A stretch of 64,000 bases of DNA from Paenibacillus taihuensis (GTDB lineage Bacteria > Bacillota > Bacilli > Paenibacillales > Paenibacillaceae), in contig NZ_QTTN01000036.1 in assembly GCF_003386535.1 (NCBI RefSeq), forward strand, positions 1-64,000, written 5' to 3'. Position numbers and translations under genes: made by a program. Shown here piece after piece: positions 41,867 to 50,622 of this stretch. Numbering within the stretch: position 1 is the stretch's first letter; the number at the start of each line of letters is the position of its first letter. The notes under the pieces are model-generated. The model searched no databases. It had not been told where the DNA came from and saw only the letters and a list, made by a program, of their open reading frames with translations.

Positions 41867-43303
41867 TCACTCAGCAGTGTGCTTCGCGATCCCATACCGC
41901 TTCAGCTTGTATTGCAGCGCCTGCCGTTTAATACCGAGCTCCTGCGCCGTCAGGCTGATGTTGAACGCATTCCGCTGCAGCGCTTCCACAATCGCTTCCC
42001 GTTCCATCTGCTTGATGCGATTGCTCAGCTTATCGTCCTCTACTTGAGCGGGCAGAGGCAGGGGATCACTAGGTTCGCGCCGTCGCTCCTCCAGCAAACT
42101 AGCGGGAAGATGATGCTCGTCGATGAGCGAATCGTCAATTTCCACCATGTTGAAAGCAGACTCAATCGCATGGCTAAGCTCCCGCACATTGCCCGGCCAC
42201 GAGTAGGCGGTCAGCCTAGCGAGCGCAGCAGGGGAGATGCCCGTGAGCTGCATCCCGAACACGCCGTTTAACTTCTCGATGAAATGCTCGACCAACAGCG
42301 GAATGTCTTCGAGCCGGTCCTTGAGCGGCGGCAGCTCCAGCTTCACAACACTCAGCCGAAAATAGAGATCGCCCCGCAAGCGCCCCTCGTCGAGCGCCCG
42401 CGCCGGGTCCATATTCATCGCCGTGATGACGCGCACATCCGCCTGCTGCTCCGTCGTTCCGCCGATGCGCCTCACCATGCCGTCCTGCAGCACGCGCAGC
42501 AGCTTCGCTTGCAGGTAGATGTCGAGGCTGTTCAGCTCATCGAGGAACAGCGTGCCGCCGCTCGCCTGCTCGAACAAGCCCGCTCGGTCGACCGCGCCGG
42601 TAAACGCACCGCGCGTCGTGCCGAACATGATGCCTTCGAGCAGATCGGCCGGCACGGCGGCGCAGTTCTGCGCGATGAATGGGCGGCCGCGGCGAACGCC
42701 CGCATTGTGGATGCTGTGGGCGAACAGCTCTTTGCCCGTGCCGGTCGGGCCGCAGATAAGGACGGGGGAATTCGTGCGCGACGTCTTCTTCGCGAGCTGC
42801 AAAACATCTTGAAAAGCTTTGCTCCGCCCAATAAGGTCGCTGAATTCATAGCGCGCAGCCGCTTTGCTCTTCGGATCCTTCTGCTTCGCTTGGTACAGCT
42901 GCTGCCTGAGATCGAGAATCTGATCGTGCAGCTGGACGACGCTCGTAATATCCTTCGCTACTTCAAGCGCGCCTATCAGACGTCCATTGTCATAGATCGG
43001 ATACGTGCTGTTGATCGTCATGATCCGCTTGCCATCCACGTTGAAATACGTCTGTATCCGGGCGGGCAGCTGCTGCCCGGTCTGCAGCACCTTCTCCAGC
43101 GTACTCGTCTCGTGCGTGAGCGACGGATAGAGATGCAAAATATTTTGCCCCAGCACCTGTTCCCGGTTCAGCCCGTCAATCTCCGCCATTTTATCGTTGT
43201 AGAACACGGTATCGCCTTCACGGTCGATGAAATGAACGCCGACGTCGACGGTATTGAGTATTTTCTCGAAATAGTTGGAAACGGAATCATTTCGCCCTAG
43301 CAT
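41867..43303 (-). CDS. kamR: Sigma-54-dependent activator, KamR-like
   Basis: A 478-residue enhancer-binding protein. Residues ~10-125 are a PAS sensor domain (ILNTVDVGVHFIDREGD). The AAA+ domain has Walker A GPTGTGKE (185-192), the sigma-54-contacting GAFTGA loop at 232-237 and Walker B TLFLDEL (251-257). A Fis-type HTH ends the protein (SLTAQELGIKRQALQYKLKRYGI). It has no response-regulator receiver, so it senses a ligand, plausibly lysine or a pathway intermediate. It corresponds in position and domain plan to KamR of the B. thuringiensis kam locus. AGGTG precedes the ATG at 43303. Confidence 0.92.
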   Translation of the reverse strand: MLGRNDSVSNYFEKILNTVDVGVHFIDREGDTVFYNDKMAEIDGLNREQVLGQNILHLYPSLTHETSTLEKVLQTGQQLPARIQTYFNVDGKRIMTINSTYPIYDNGRLIGALEVAKDITSVVQLHDQILDLRQQLYQAKQKDPKSKAAARYEFSDLIGRSKAFQDVLQLAKKTSRTNSPVLICGPTGTGKELFAHSIHNAGVRRGRPFIAQNCAAVPADLLEGIMFGTTRGAFTGAVDRAGLFEQASGGTLFLDELNSLDIYLQAKLLRVLQDGMVRRIGGTTEQQADVRVITAMNMDPARALDEGRLRGDLYFRLSVVKLELPPLKDRLEDIPLLVEHFIEKLNGVFGMQLTGISPAALARLTAYSWPGNVRELSHAIESAFNMVEIDDSLIDEHHLPASLLEERRREPSDPLPLPAQVEDDKLSNRIKQMEREAIVEALQRNAFNISLTAQELGIKRQALQYKLKRYGIAKHTAE

Positions 43304-43422
43304 CGCCGTTCACCTCCGATACTCCCTATGACAAACGGTATGCAAAAAATTCGGACACAATGCGCGAAAAAACTCACCAGGGCGGGAACCTAGCATACTC
43401 TGTATGAAGGTGGTGAAATGAT

Positions 43423-43743
43423 ATGGACTGGAATTTGGGTTTCTCATTAGGCGCTTGGATTACGTACACGATGTGGGCCGTACTCGGCATCATGATCATC
43501 GATTTTCTTACTGCATTTATCCCTTCTTTCTGGAAAGGGACTTTCGATACAACGTTCTTAGGTTACTTGAAAGATATTCTCTACTATGTGCTGCCGCTGA
43601 ACTTCCTGCTGTCGATGGTGCCGATCGATCCTACGGAGTACACGCTTATCGTGCTGTTCTTCTTGGGCGGAGCATCGGTCATCTTCAAGTATGTGATGGA
43701 TATTATCAAGAGGTTTCGAACACAACCCGATGTCATTGAATGA
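43423..43743 (+). CDS. Small polytopic membrane protein, holin-like size
   Basis: 106 residues with about three membrane helices (WITYTMWAVLGIMIIDFLTAF, YVLPLNFLLSMV, LIVLFFLGGASVIFKYV) and a basic tail (KRFRTQPDVIE). Size and layout resemble holin-like or small Bacillus membrane proteins. No lysin or other phage gene is near, so a phage origin is not supported. AAGGTGG is ~9 nt before the ATG. It is divergent from kamR. Confidence 0.65.
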   Translation: MDWNLGFSLGAWITYTMWAVLGIMIIDFLTAFIPSFWKGTFDTTFLGYLKDILYYVLPLNFLLSMVPIDPTEYTLIVLFFLGGASVIFKYVMDIIKRFRTQPDVIE

Positions 43744-43782
43744 AGCGAATCAGTGAGTTGAAGGAGTGTGCTGCACTCTCGT

Positions 43783-43834
43783 AACGCCAAAGAGAACAGG
43801 TTGCCCATTATGGTAATCTGTTCTCTTTGACGTT
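43783..43834. repeat. Long hairpin (23-bp stem)
   Basis: AACGCCAAAGAGAACAG pairs with CTGTTCTCTTTGACGTT, and the stem continues inwards (GTTGCC with GGTAAT, two G/T pairs) to a 6-nt loop CATTAT. No T-run follows. It may end the 43423 transcript by another route, or be a small mobile or structured RNA element. Confidence 0.7.
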
Positions 43835-43923
43835 GCAGTGAACTTGATCCTTCGTGTCAAAGCTTATAAATGGATTTATTGACTACCTATGATTTCATAA
43901 TTTGTGCTAATCAATTCCAGAAC

Positions 43924-44175
43924 CTACAATGACGGAGGTGAAGCTTTTATGCCGCTGCCTCGGAACACTTGAGCTAAGTTCTGAACGAGGTGGACTGTAC
44001 GATTATTCATCGAGATTCGCCTCTGTAATCGGTTCTTCAATGCCCATTCCCATAACTCGATTGAATTCGGCAATTGGGAGACTTTGATCCGCGATCCAAG
44101 TGCTTGCTCCGAAACGAGGATAAGAGAGGTTCGAACCAGCAGCATACTCATCAGGCGCGGCAACGAACATAAATG
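43924..44175 (-). pseudogene. Inverted N-terminal fragment of a GNAT acetyltransferase
   Basis: On the minus strand, from ~44175 downward, the sequence reads FMFVAAPDEYAAGSNLSYP, then RFGASTWIADQSLPIAEFN and VMGMGIEEPITEANLDE. After a one-base frame change it continues NRTVHLVQNLAQVFRGSGIK to ~43924. This matches the N-terminal half of two-domain GNAT proteins of Bacilli (ASxWIAD..ITEFNRVMGLG..EP.TE pattern). The matching C-terminal half lies on the other strand directly to the right, so the piece appears inverted. Confidence 0.6.
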
Positions 44176-44705
44176 CGATCAATATAGCGCAGCATCTGGA
44201 AGAAAGCGGGCTGAGGCGTACTGGAAATATGGCTGGCAGATGGCTATCCCTTTCAGGTTGGAAGCACGAAGCAAGCATAATCTCAGACTTCGAGATTAGA
44301 CCCGTCAAGACAGAGGCTGATATGAAACATTTCCGGGAAGTTTTACAGCCTACTTTTGGTTTCAAAGGCGAGGCTGGCGAAGCATTTTTTCATATTCAAA
44401 ATGCCTGGGTAACGAATTCTTCGGCTCCATTTCGCCATTACCTAGGATTTCTGAACGGCCAGCCAGTCGGGGCGGCGACTGCGTTTTACGACCACAACGA
44501 CATCATCGGCATCTATAACATTGCTACTCTAGATAGCTATCGTCGCATAGGCATCGGAGCGGCATTGACGGCGCATGCCATCCGCGAGGGACAAGCCGCC
44601 GGCGGACGTATCGCGGTACTGCAGGCGAGCCGGGTGGGGCTTAACGTGTACAAGTTGCTTGGTTTTGAAATCGGAGTAGACATTGGGATATATTCGGATT
44701 CGTAA
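44176..44705 (+). pseudogene. C-terminal GNAT half of the same split gene
   Basis: The open frame reads NIAQHLEESGLRRTGNMAGR (the family's central helix), then DFEIRPVKTEADMKHFREVL, and a full GNAT core with IATLDSYRRIGIGAALTAHA and VLQASRVGLNVYKLLGFEIG. An ATG at 44229 could start a ~158-residue protein but has no ribosome binding site, so a working product is doubtful. The acetyl-CoA loop is intact. Confidence 0.65.
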
Positions 44706-44738
44706 GCACCACTCATAAGCACCATTTATTTTAAGTGT

Positions 44739-44778
44739 ACAAGCACTTGTCCTATTCTTTGGACGAGTGCTTGTTTAC
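44739..44778 (+). terminator. Hairpin terminator after the GNAT fragment
   Basis: ACAAGCACTTGTCC pairs with GGACGAGTGCTTGT (one G/T pair) around an 8-nt loop, followed by TTACTT. It precedes the promoter of the ABC operon. Confidence 0.7.
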
Positions 44779-44835
44779 TTCCGACCAGATAAATCGTTAA
44801 TGTGTAAACGATGGTTAAGCAAGTAAAAAGATGCG

Positions 44836-44868
44836 CGTTGTTCGGACATTTCCCGTCTGTCTATAATG
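44836..44868 (+). promoter_or_regulatory. Promoter of the ABC permease operon
   Basis: A sigma-A-type promoter with -35 TTGTTC (44838) and -10 TATAAT (44862) 18 bp apart. Its spacer contains TTCCCGTC. The 33-bp block is shared almost base for base with the promoter at 48801, including the spacing, suggesting a common regulator, possibly the response regulator at 52367. Confidence 0.8.
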
Positions 44869-44880
44869 AAAGCGCAAACA
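44867..44880. promoter_or_regulatory. Candidate cre (CcpA) site overlapping the ABC promoter
   Basis: TGAAAGCGCAAACA matches the TGWNANCGNTNWCA consensus with one mismatch and starts in the -10 element, a position that would give carbon catabolite repression. A second, weaker site (TAAAGCGTTTACC) follows. Confidence 0.65.
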
Positions 44881-44962
44881 ATAAAGCGTTTACCAAACAA
44901 AAAGGGGATTGAAATCGGGATAATTGATTTGCCCTTGAATGATGAAAGAGAGGAGTGACACG

Positions 44963-45883
44963 GTGCAAACGCAGCCCTATCGCACGAGAAGCATTTCCAT
45001 TCGCAAATTTCTTTACATCCTGCCGTTCATGATTTTGCTTGGCGTCTTTGCCTACTATCCGCTATATGGATGGGTTTATGCCTTCTATGACTACATGCCG
45101 CCGATTCCGTTGTCCAAATCGCCGTATGTCGGGTTCAAATGGTTTCATTCCTTGGTTGAGAACCGAGTGAAGATCGATCAGCTGCTGCAGGTCATCAAGA
45201 ATACCTTCGGAATGAGCGGCTTAAACCTTCTCTTCTCCTGGCTTCCCATGATTTTCGCCATTTTTCTGACCGAGATTAAAGCCGTCCGCTTCCGAAAGTT
45301 TATCCAGACGGTCACCACCCTTCCCAATTTCATTAGCTGGGTCTTAGTCTATTCGCTGGCCTTCTCCATGTTCTCCAGCGAAGGGATCGTCAATGGGCTG
45401 CTGAAGCAGCTCGGAATAATCGATTCTCCGATCTTGTTTCTCCAGAGTTCCCACCATGTGTGGCTTACGATGTGGATGTGGACGACTTGGAAAGCATTAG
45501 GCTGGTCGGCCATCCTGTATATCGCGGCTATCATGGGGATCGACGACTCACTTTATGAAGCGGCTCATGTAGACGGCGCGACAAGAATGCAGGTGATCCG
45601 GCATGTCGTTCTTCCAAGCATGCTTCCAACGTACTTCGTGCTGTTGATGCTGCAAATCGCGAGCTTCCTGAATAACGGGCTGGAGCAATATTTCGTCTTC
45701 CAAAACGCTTTTAACAAAGACAGCATCCAAGTATTGGATCTATATGTCTACAACCTGGCTATGGGTGGCGGAAGCTATTCCGTGTCCGTCGCGATCAGCA
45801 TGCTGAAGAGCGCAATCAGCGTTGTGCTTCTCTTCTCGGTAAACGGACTGTCCAAATTGTTAAGAGGAGAGAGCATCGTATGA
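44963..45883 (+). CDS. ABC transporter permease, CUT1 family (LplB-like)
   Basis: A 306-residue membrane protein with six predicted helices (LYILPFMILLGVFAYYPL at the start). The EAA coupling motif is EAAHVDGATRMQVIRHVVLPSM. It belongs with LplB/YtcP-type permeases of oligosaccharide importers. AGGAG lies 7 nt before GTG 44963, so the ATGs at 44939/44942 are not preferred. Its stop overlaps the next start (ATGA). Confidence 0.92.
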   Translation: MQTQPYRTRSISIRKFLYILPFMILLGVFAYYPLYGWVYAFYDYMPPIPLSKSPYVGFKWFHSLVENRVKIDQLLQVIKNTFGMSGLNLLFSWLPMIFAIFLTEIKAVRFRKFIQTVTTLPNFISWVLVYSLAFSMFSSEGIVNGLLKQLGIIDSPILFLQSSHHVWLTMWMWTTWKALGWSAILYIAAIMGIDDSLYEAAHVDGATRMQVIRHVVLPSMLPTYFVLLMLQIASFLNNGLEQYFVFQNAFNKDSIQVLDLYVYNLAMGGGSYSVSVAISMLKSAISVVLLFSVNGLSKLLRGESIV

Positions 45884-46848
45884 GCGACAGCGCAGCTGAA
45901 CTGACTACGCATGAACAGGTACATCAACGCCGCATCGATAAAAAAGTGAACTATCAGGTCAGCGCGACGGACAAGGTGATAACCGTCGTGATTTACACCA
46001 TGTTTTCGATTTTCGCTTTCATCTGCGTCTATCCATTCTACTCGATCATCATCAACACCATCAGCGCCAACGATATCAGCGCCAGAGGAGATGTCGTGTT
46101 TCTCCCGAAGCATATCCATTTTCAGAACTACCTGGACGTCTTTAAGATACCGGGGCTCGGGAACGCCGCGCTCGTGTCGTTAGGAAGAACGGTCATTGGA
46201 ACCGCACTAACGGTTATTGCTTCGGCATTCTTGGGCTTCATGTTTACCCAGGAAGATATGTGGGGGCGGAAATTCTGGTATCGCTTCACGGTGATAACGA
46301 TGTTCTTCAGCGCCGGGATTATTCCATGGTATTTGACCATGAGATCGCTGCATCTGACCAACAACTTTCTGGCTTACATTCTGCCGACGATCGTCGCGCC
46401 TTTCTTCATCATTCTTGTCAAGACGTTTGTGGAATCTACGCCGAAGGAACTTCAGCAGGCGGCCAGCATTGACGGTGCCGGAACCATGACCATCTTCTTT
46501 CGGGTTATGCTGCCTATATGCAAGCCCATACTGGCGACGGTCGCGATCTTCGCGGCTGTGGATCAATGGAATTCCTTCCAGGATACGTTGCTGCTGGTGA
46601 CGGACAGCAAGCTATACAGCTTGCAGTTTATCCTTTACAACTACATTAATCAGGCGAGCTCCTTGTCGACGATGGTCAATCTGCAGAATGCCGGCTCGAC
46701 TGCCATGGCCAGTCTGGCGACCAAGCAGACGACGACCTCCATCCGAATGACGGTGACCATTATCGTCGTCGCGCCTATTTTGTTGATTTATCCAATATTC
46801 CAGAGATTCTTCGTAAAAGGAATTATGATCGGCGCCGTAAAAGGTTAA
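45880..46848 (+). CDS. ABC transporter permease, CUT1 family (YtcP/AraQ-like)
   Basis: A 322-residue partner permease with six helices (VVIYTMFSIFAFICVYPFYS). The EAA motif is QQAASIDGAGTMTIFFRVMLPICK. It forms the membrane channel with the 44963 product. No ATPase is in the operon, as is usual for CUT1 systems served by a shared MsmX-type ATPase. It overlaps the upstream permease by 4 bp. Confidence 0.92.
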   Translation: MSDSAAELTTHEQVHQRRIDKKVNYQVSATDKVITVVIYTMFSIFAFICVYPFYSIIINTISANDISARGDVVFLPKHIHFQNYLDVFKIPGLGNAALVSLGRTVIGTALTVIASAFLGFMFTQEDMWGRKFWYRFTVITMFFSAGIIPWYLTMRSLHLTNNFLAYILPTIVAPFFIILVKTFVESTPKELQQAASIDGAGTMTIFFRVMLPICKPILATVAIFAAVDQWNSFQDTLLLVTDSKLYSLQFILYNYINQASSLSTMVNLQNAGSTAMASLATKQTTTSIRMTVTIIVVAPILLIYPIFQRFFVKGIMIGAVKG

Positions 46849-46890
46849 TCCGCGCCATTATAATACATTGACTAAAAGTGGGGGTAGCAA

Positions 46891-48684
46891 ATGATCAAGC
46901 GCAGGAAAGCTGTAAGAAAATCGATGGTGTTATCGTTGGCCGGTCTCTTCCTAGTATCGGCCGCATTGACAGGTTGCAACAGCGGAGCCGAGAATTCGCC
47001 GGCTTCCGATAAGCCTTCTGGATCTGCCGATTCGAATGCCGGTACGTCTCAGTCCGGCGGAGCAATCGATCACAGTAAACCGCTGACCATCACCGTATTT
47101 GACAATGCAGCCAATTACCAAGGAGAACAGACCGGGTGGTACGGTAAGCTTGTCAAGGATAAGTTCAATATCACCTTGAATATCTTAGCTCCGCAGGTAG
47201 CAGGCGAGCAGTTGTACAAAACGAGGACGGCGGCAGGCGATCTGGGGGATCTTCTGATCGTCGATAACAGCCAGTTGGAGGAATTGATTCCGGCTGGACT
47301 CGTCATGGACCTCTCGGATAAGCTCAAGGATACGAAGTACTTGTCCCAATACGTGGACAAACATTTCAAGCCGTTTAACTCAGGCTTCGATCAAGTCAAT
47401 CCGGATGGCAAGATTTACGGTCTGCCTACGTTCGAAGCCGATACCTCTCCGACGACTTTCTCGGAGGAAATCCCTTATTCAAGCCCGATCATGCCTTGGG
47501 ATTATTACAAGGGAGTTGGGGCTCCGAAGCTGAACAACCTGAATGATCTGCTGAACGTCCTGAAGCAGATGCACGAGAAATACCCGAAGACGCCGGATGG
47601 CAAGCCGATCGTGCCGATCACTTTGTGGAAGGATTGGGACGGAGGCAGCATGGAGAACGTGCGATGGCTCAGCAACTGGTACGGGTTCGAGCAGCCGGAC
47701 GGTACGTCGACCATCCAGCTGAATGCGAAGGGCGACATCGTTCCGCTCGTCGACGACAACAGCATGTATAAGAAGATCCTGCAATTCTATTTTAACGCCA
47801 ATCAGATGGGTTTGATTGATCCAGACGCGATGACCCAGGATTGGAACAAAGTGTCGGAGAAGCTGACGAACAAGCAGGTTCTGCTCCTTTGGTACTCGTG
47901 GGAGAGAGGCTTCTACAATTCCATCGAGAGAGGCAAAAACGGAGACGGCAACGTAGCCATTCCGATTGCCGATTCCCACATCATTCAGAGCAGCGACGCT
48001 TATTACGGCAACGGAAGAGTGTTCGCTATCGGTTCGAAAGCGAAGAATCCCGAGCGCATCATGGAGTTCATGGACTGGCTCGTCTCTCCGGAAGGGCTGC
48101 GCTATTATACGAACGGCTTCGAAGGATTCAATTATCAGAAGACGGCCGACGGTAAGTTCGAACTGACCGAAGCCGGACAGACCGCCTTCCAGAATAATAC
48201 GCCTGTTCCGGATCAGTATGGCGGCGGCGGGTATCAGGACGGACAGAGTAAGATCAACAGCATGATTATGAGCGATTTCACTATCGATCCGGAAACCAAG
48301 GAATTCTACAACAGCAACTACTGGAACACGACGCTCGAAGCGAATAAGACTGCTCTGACGACGGATTGGCAAAGCACTTTCAATGCCAAGAACGCGACGG
48401 ACTACTACCAGAAGAACAATATGATCGACATCGTGCCCAATATCAACACGAGTCTCGGAACCGATTCCTCGGATGTTAAGAACAAACGCAGCCAGATCTC
48501 GGACTATGTGAAGAATACTTCCTGGAAAATGGTCTTCGCGAAAAATCAAGCGGAATTCGATCAACTCTGGACGAAGATGCAGAAGGATGTAGACGGTCTG
48601 GGCTGGAAGGACGTCGTGGCCGTGGATACGGTGAAAGCTCAGAAAATCGTGAAAATGCGCGCCGATGCGCTGGCTAATAAGTAA
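46891..48684 (+). CDS. Sugar-type substrate-binding lipoprotein 1
   Basis: A 597-residue CUT1 binding protein (LipO/YtcQ-like). The signal peptide ends at lipobox LTGC (Cys near residue 29), followed by a Ser/Gly/Asn linker (SGSADSNAGTSQSGG). The mature domain is of the large extracellular solute-binding class (IMEFMDWLVSPEGLRYYTNG). The ligand is probably a complex oligosaccharide; which one cannot be read. GGGGG is ~6 nt before the ATG. It is third in the operon after the two permeases. Confidence 0.92.
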   Translation: MIKRRKAVRKSMVLSLAGLFLVSAALTGCNSGAENSPASDKPSGSADSNAGTSQSGGAIDHSKPLTITVFDNAANYQGEQTGWYGKLVKDKFNITLNILAPQVAGEQLYKTRTAAGDLGDLLIVDNSQLEELIPAGLVMDLSDKLKDTKYLSQYVDKHFKPFNSGFDQVNPDGKIYGLPTFEADTSPTTFSEEIPYSSPIMPWDYYKGVGAPKLNNLNDLLNVLKQMHEKYPKTPDGKPIVPITLWKDWDGGSMENVRWLSNWYGFEQPDGTSTIQLNAKGDIVPLVDDNSMYKKILQFYFNANQMGLIDPDAMTQDWNKVSEKLTNKQVLLLWYSWERGFYNSIERGKNGDGNVAIPIADSHIIQSSDAYYGNGRVFAIGSKAKNPERIMEFMDWLVSPEGLRYYTNGFEGFNYQKTADGKFELTEAGQTAFQNNTPVPDQYGGGGYQDGQSKINSMIMSDFTIDPETKEFYNSNYWNTTLEANKTALTTDWQSTFNAKNATDYYQKNNMIDIVPNINTSLGTDSSDVKNKRSQISDYVKNTSWKMVFAKNQAEFDQLWTKMQKDVDGLGWKDVVAVDTVKAQKIVKMRADALANK

Positions 48685-48705
48685 ACTCATATTTTCATCG
48701 AGCAG

Positions 48706-48745
48706 GGAGGATGGATATCCACGAGATATCCTCCTCCGTGTTTTA
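48706..48745 (+). terminator. Probable terminator after binding protein 1
   Basis: GGAGGAT and ATCCTCC pair across a 15-nt loop and are followed by TCCGTGTTTTATTT. The T-run is displaced, so efficiency is uncertain. Confidence 0.45.
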
Positions 48746-48800
48746 TTTGAATTCGGGACATGAAGGGGGCTAGCTTGGCTGCGCCAACGCTGAAATAATG

Positions 48801-48833
48801 CGTTGTCCGGTGCCTTCCCGTCATCCTATAATG
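48801..48833 (+). promoter_or_regulatory. Promoter of the second binding protein-HK-RR operon
   Basis: -35 TTGTCC (48803) and -10 TATAAT (48827) with an 18-bp spacer. It shares CGTTGTYCGG, TTCCCGTC and CTATAATG at the same spacing as the promoter at 44836. No cre-like site follows here. Confidence 0.8.
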
Positions 48834-48878
48834 TTTATAAAAATACTTAGGAGGTCTTGCCAAGAAAGGGGGATAGCG

Positions 48879-50603
48879 ATGGACAGAGGTAAAGCTTCTA
48901 CTATACTGGCTTTGGGTTCGGCCATGTTGCTCACAGCGATGCTAGCTGCCTGTGACGGCAAAGAGGATAACAATAAGAAAGAGACCGCGGGCCTGTCAGG
49001 ATCCCTTCTATCCGGCGAGACCGCGCCGGAAACAGCGGCGGATCCGCTTGGTAAATACGACCCGCCGATCGAGATCACGACCGTGCGCAATCTGAGCGAC
49101 ATCGTCGAGAACAACGTTCTGGGCGTGCTGAAGGACGAGACGTTCGAGGATAACCGGTGGACTCGACTTTATGAAGACAAACTTGGCATCAAGATCAAAA
49201 ACAACTGGGTAATCAAAGGGAATGATACGTCGGATCCCTACTTGCAGAAGATGAACGTGACCTTGGCTTCCGGCGACCTTCCGGATATCATTCCGGTCAA
49301 TGCCACCCAGCTTAAGCAGCTGGCCGACTCGAACCAGATCGAGGATATGACGGAATTGTACGAGAAGTACGCTTCTCCTCTGCTCAAGGAAATTCTCTCC
49401 GAGGAAGGTTCAGGACCGTTCGATGCCGCGACGTTCGACGGAAGGCTTATGGCTATTCCGCAGACGGGTTCGTCGATCGAACAAGCGCAGTTCATCTGGA
49501 TCCGTACGGACTGGTTGGATAAATTGGGACTGAAGGCACCGAGAACGATGGACGATGTCCTGGCGATCTCGAAGGCGTTTGCAGAGCGGGACCCTGACGG
49601 CAACGGTCAAAAGGATACTTTCGGTCTCGCCATTACGAAGGACTTGTGGGGAAGTGCAATGGGATTAGAGGGATTCATGGCCGGCTATGGGGCTTACCCG
49701 AACATCTGGCTGGAGGACTCGTCGGGCAAGCTCGTATACGGCAGTGTTCAGCCTGAAATGAAAAAAGCGCTTCAAGCGCTTCAAACGATGTACAAAAACG
49801 GCGAGTTGGATCCAGAGTTCGGCGTCAAGGAGGGCAGCAAGATCTCCGAAGTCATCGCGAACGGTAAAATCGGCATGGAATATGGTCAACAATGGAATTC
49901 GATCTGGCCGTTGCAATTGAACAAAAACAACGATCCGGACGCGCAGTGGCGTGCATTCCCGATCGTTTCCGAGTCCGAAAGACTTGCGAAGAATCCGTTA
50001 AAGTTCAGCACGACAAAATTTTTCGCCGTTCGGAAAGGCGCTGCTTATCCCGAGGCGGTCATCAAGTTGTTCAATATGCACGTCGAGAAGAACTGGGGAG
50101 CGACCCAGGAGAACGAGTACTATTATGCGCCGCCCGATGCAGAGAGCGTATGGCAGCTGTCTATGGTTCAACCGGCACCGACCAGAAAGAACCTCGAGTT
50201 GTTCAGAACTCTGGACGAGGTGCGCAAGATGGGCGACAAGCCGGAGCTGTCTGGTGAAGCGAAGGCGGTTCAGCAGAAGCTGGATGCGTACGCATCCGGT
50301 TCGAAGGAAGGCTTCGCTTTATGGGGCTGGGAACGCATTTACGGACCCGAAGGCGCTGAAGATGTCGTCGATCAATACGACAAGAACAATCAATTTCTCT
50401 TCGATAAATTCGTTGGCGCCCCGACGGCAACGATGGTGGAACGGCAATCCACACTGGATAAGATGCAAACCGAAATTTTCGTCAAAATTATTCTCGGCGC
50501 GCCGATCGATGATTTCGATAAATTCGTGGAGGATTGGAATAAACTTGGCGGCGAACAGATGACGAAGGAAGTCAACGATTATTACGCTTCCATGAAGAAG
50601 TAA
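48879..50603 (+). CDS. Sugar-type substrate-binding lipoprotein 2
   Basis: A 574-residue lipoprotein. The signal peptide ends at lipobox LAAC (MLLTAMLAACDGKEDN); the mature part is the same CUT1 class as the 46891 protein but clearly divergent (FAERDPDGNGQKDTFGLA). GGGGG is 6-7 nt before ATG 48879. It sits directly before a YesM-type kinase, so it may import a second ligand or present ligand to the sensor. It has its own promoter. Confidence 0.9.
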   Translation: MDRGKASTILALGSAMLLTAMLAACDGKEDNNKKETAGLSGSLLSGETAPETAADPLGKYDPPIEITTVRNLSDIVENNVLGVLKDETFEDNRWTRLYEDKLGIKIKNNWVIKGNDTSDPYLQKMNVTLASGDLPDIIPVNATQLKQLADSNQIEDMTELYEKYASPLLKEILSEEGSGPFDAATFDGRLMAIPQTGSSIEQAQFIWIRTDWLDKLGLKAPRTMDDVLAISKAFAERDPDGNGQKDTFGLAITKDLWGSAMGLEGFMAGYGAYPNIWLEDSSGKLVYGSVQPEMKKALQALQTMYKNGELDPEFGVKEGSKISEVIANGKIGMEYGQQWNSIWPLQLNKNNDPDAQWRAFPIVSESERLAKNPLKFSTTKFFAVRKGAAYPEAVIKLFNMHVEKNWGATQENEYYYAPPDAESVWQLSMVQPAPTRKNLELFRTLDEVRKMGDKPELSGEAKAVQQKLDAYASGSKEGFALWGWERIYGPEGAEDVVDQYDKNNQFLFDKFVGAPTATMVERQSTLDKMQTEIFVKIILGAPIDDFDKFVEDWNKLGGEQMTKEVNDYYASMKK

Positions 50604-50622
50604 CCTAGAGGGGGCGCGGATC

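Noticed and set aside
42284-43300. 338-residue plus-strand ORF opposite kamR
   Set aside because: A shadow of the high-GC kamR coding strand: Arg/Glu/His-rich without domains, while kamR shows all expected motifs.
43423-43743. Phage holin as sign of a prophage
   Set aside because: Only size and helices fit; no lysin, terminase, capsid or integrase gene is present in the window.
47479-48690. 403-residue minus-strand ORF opposite binding protein 1
   Set aside because: Antisense frame of the lipoprotein gene, Val/Ile/His/Arg-rich and lacking a start site or family motif.
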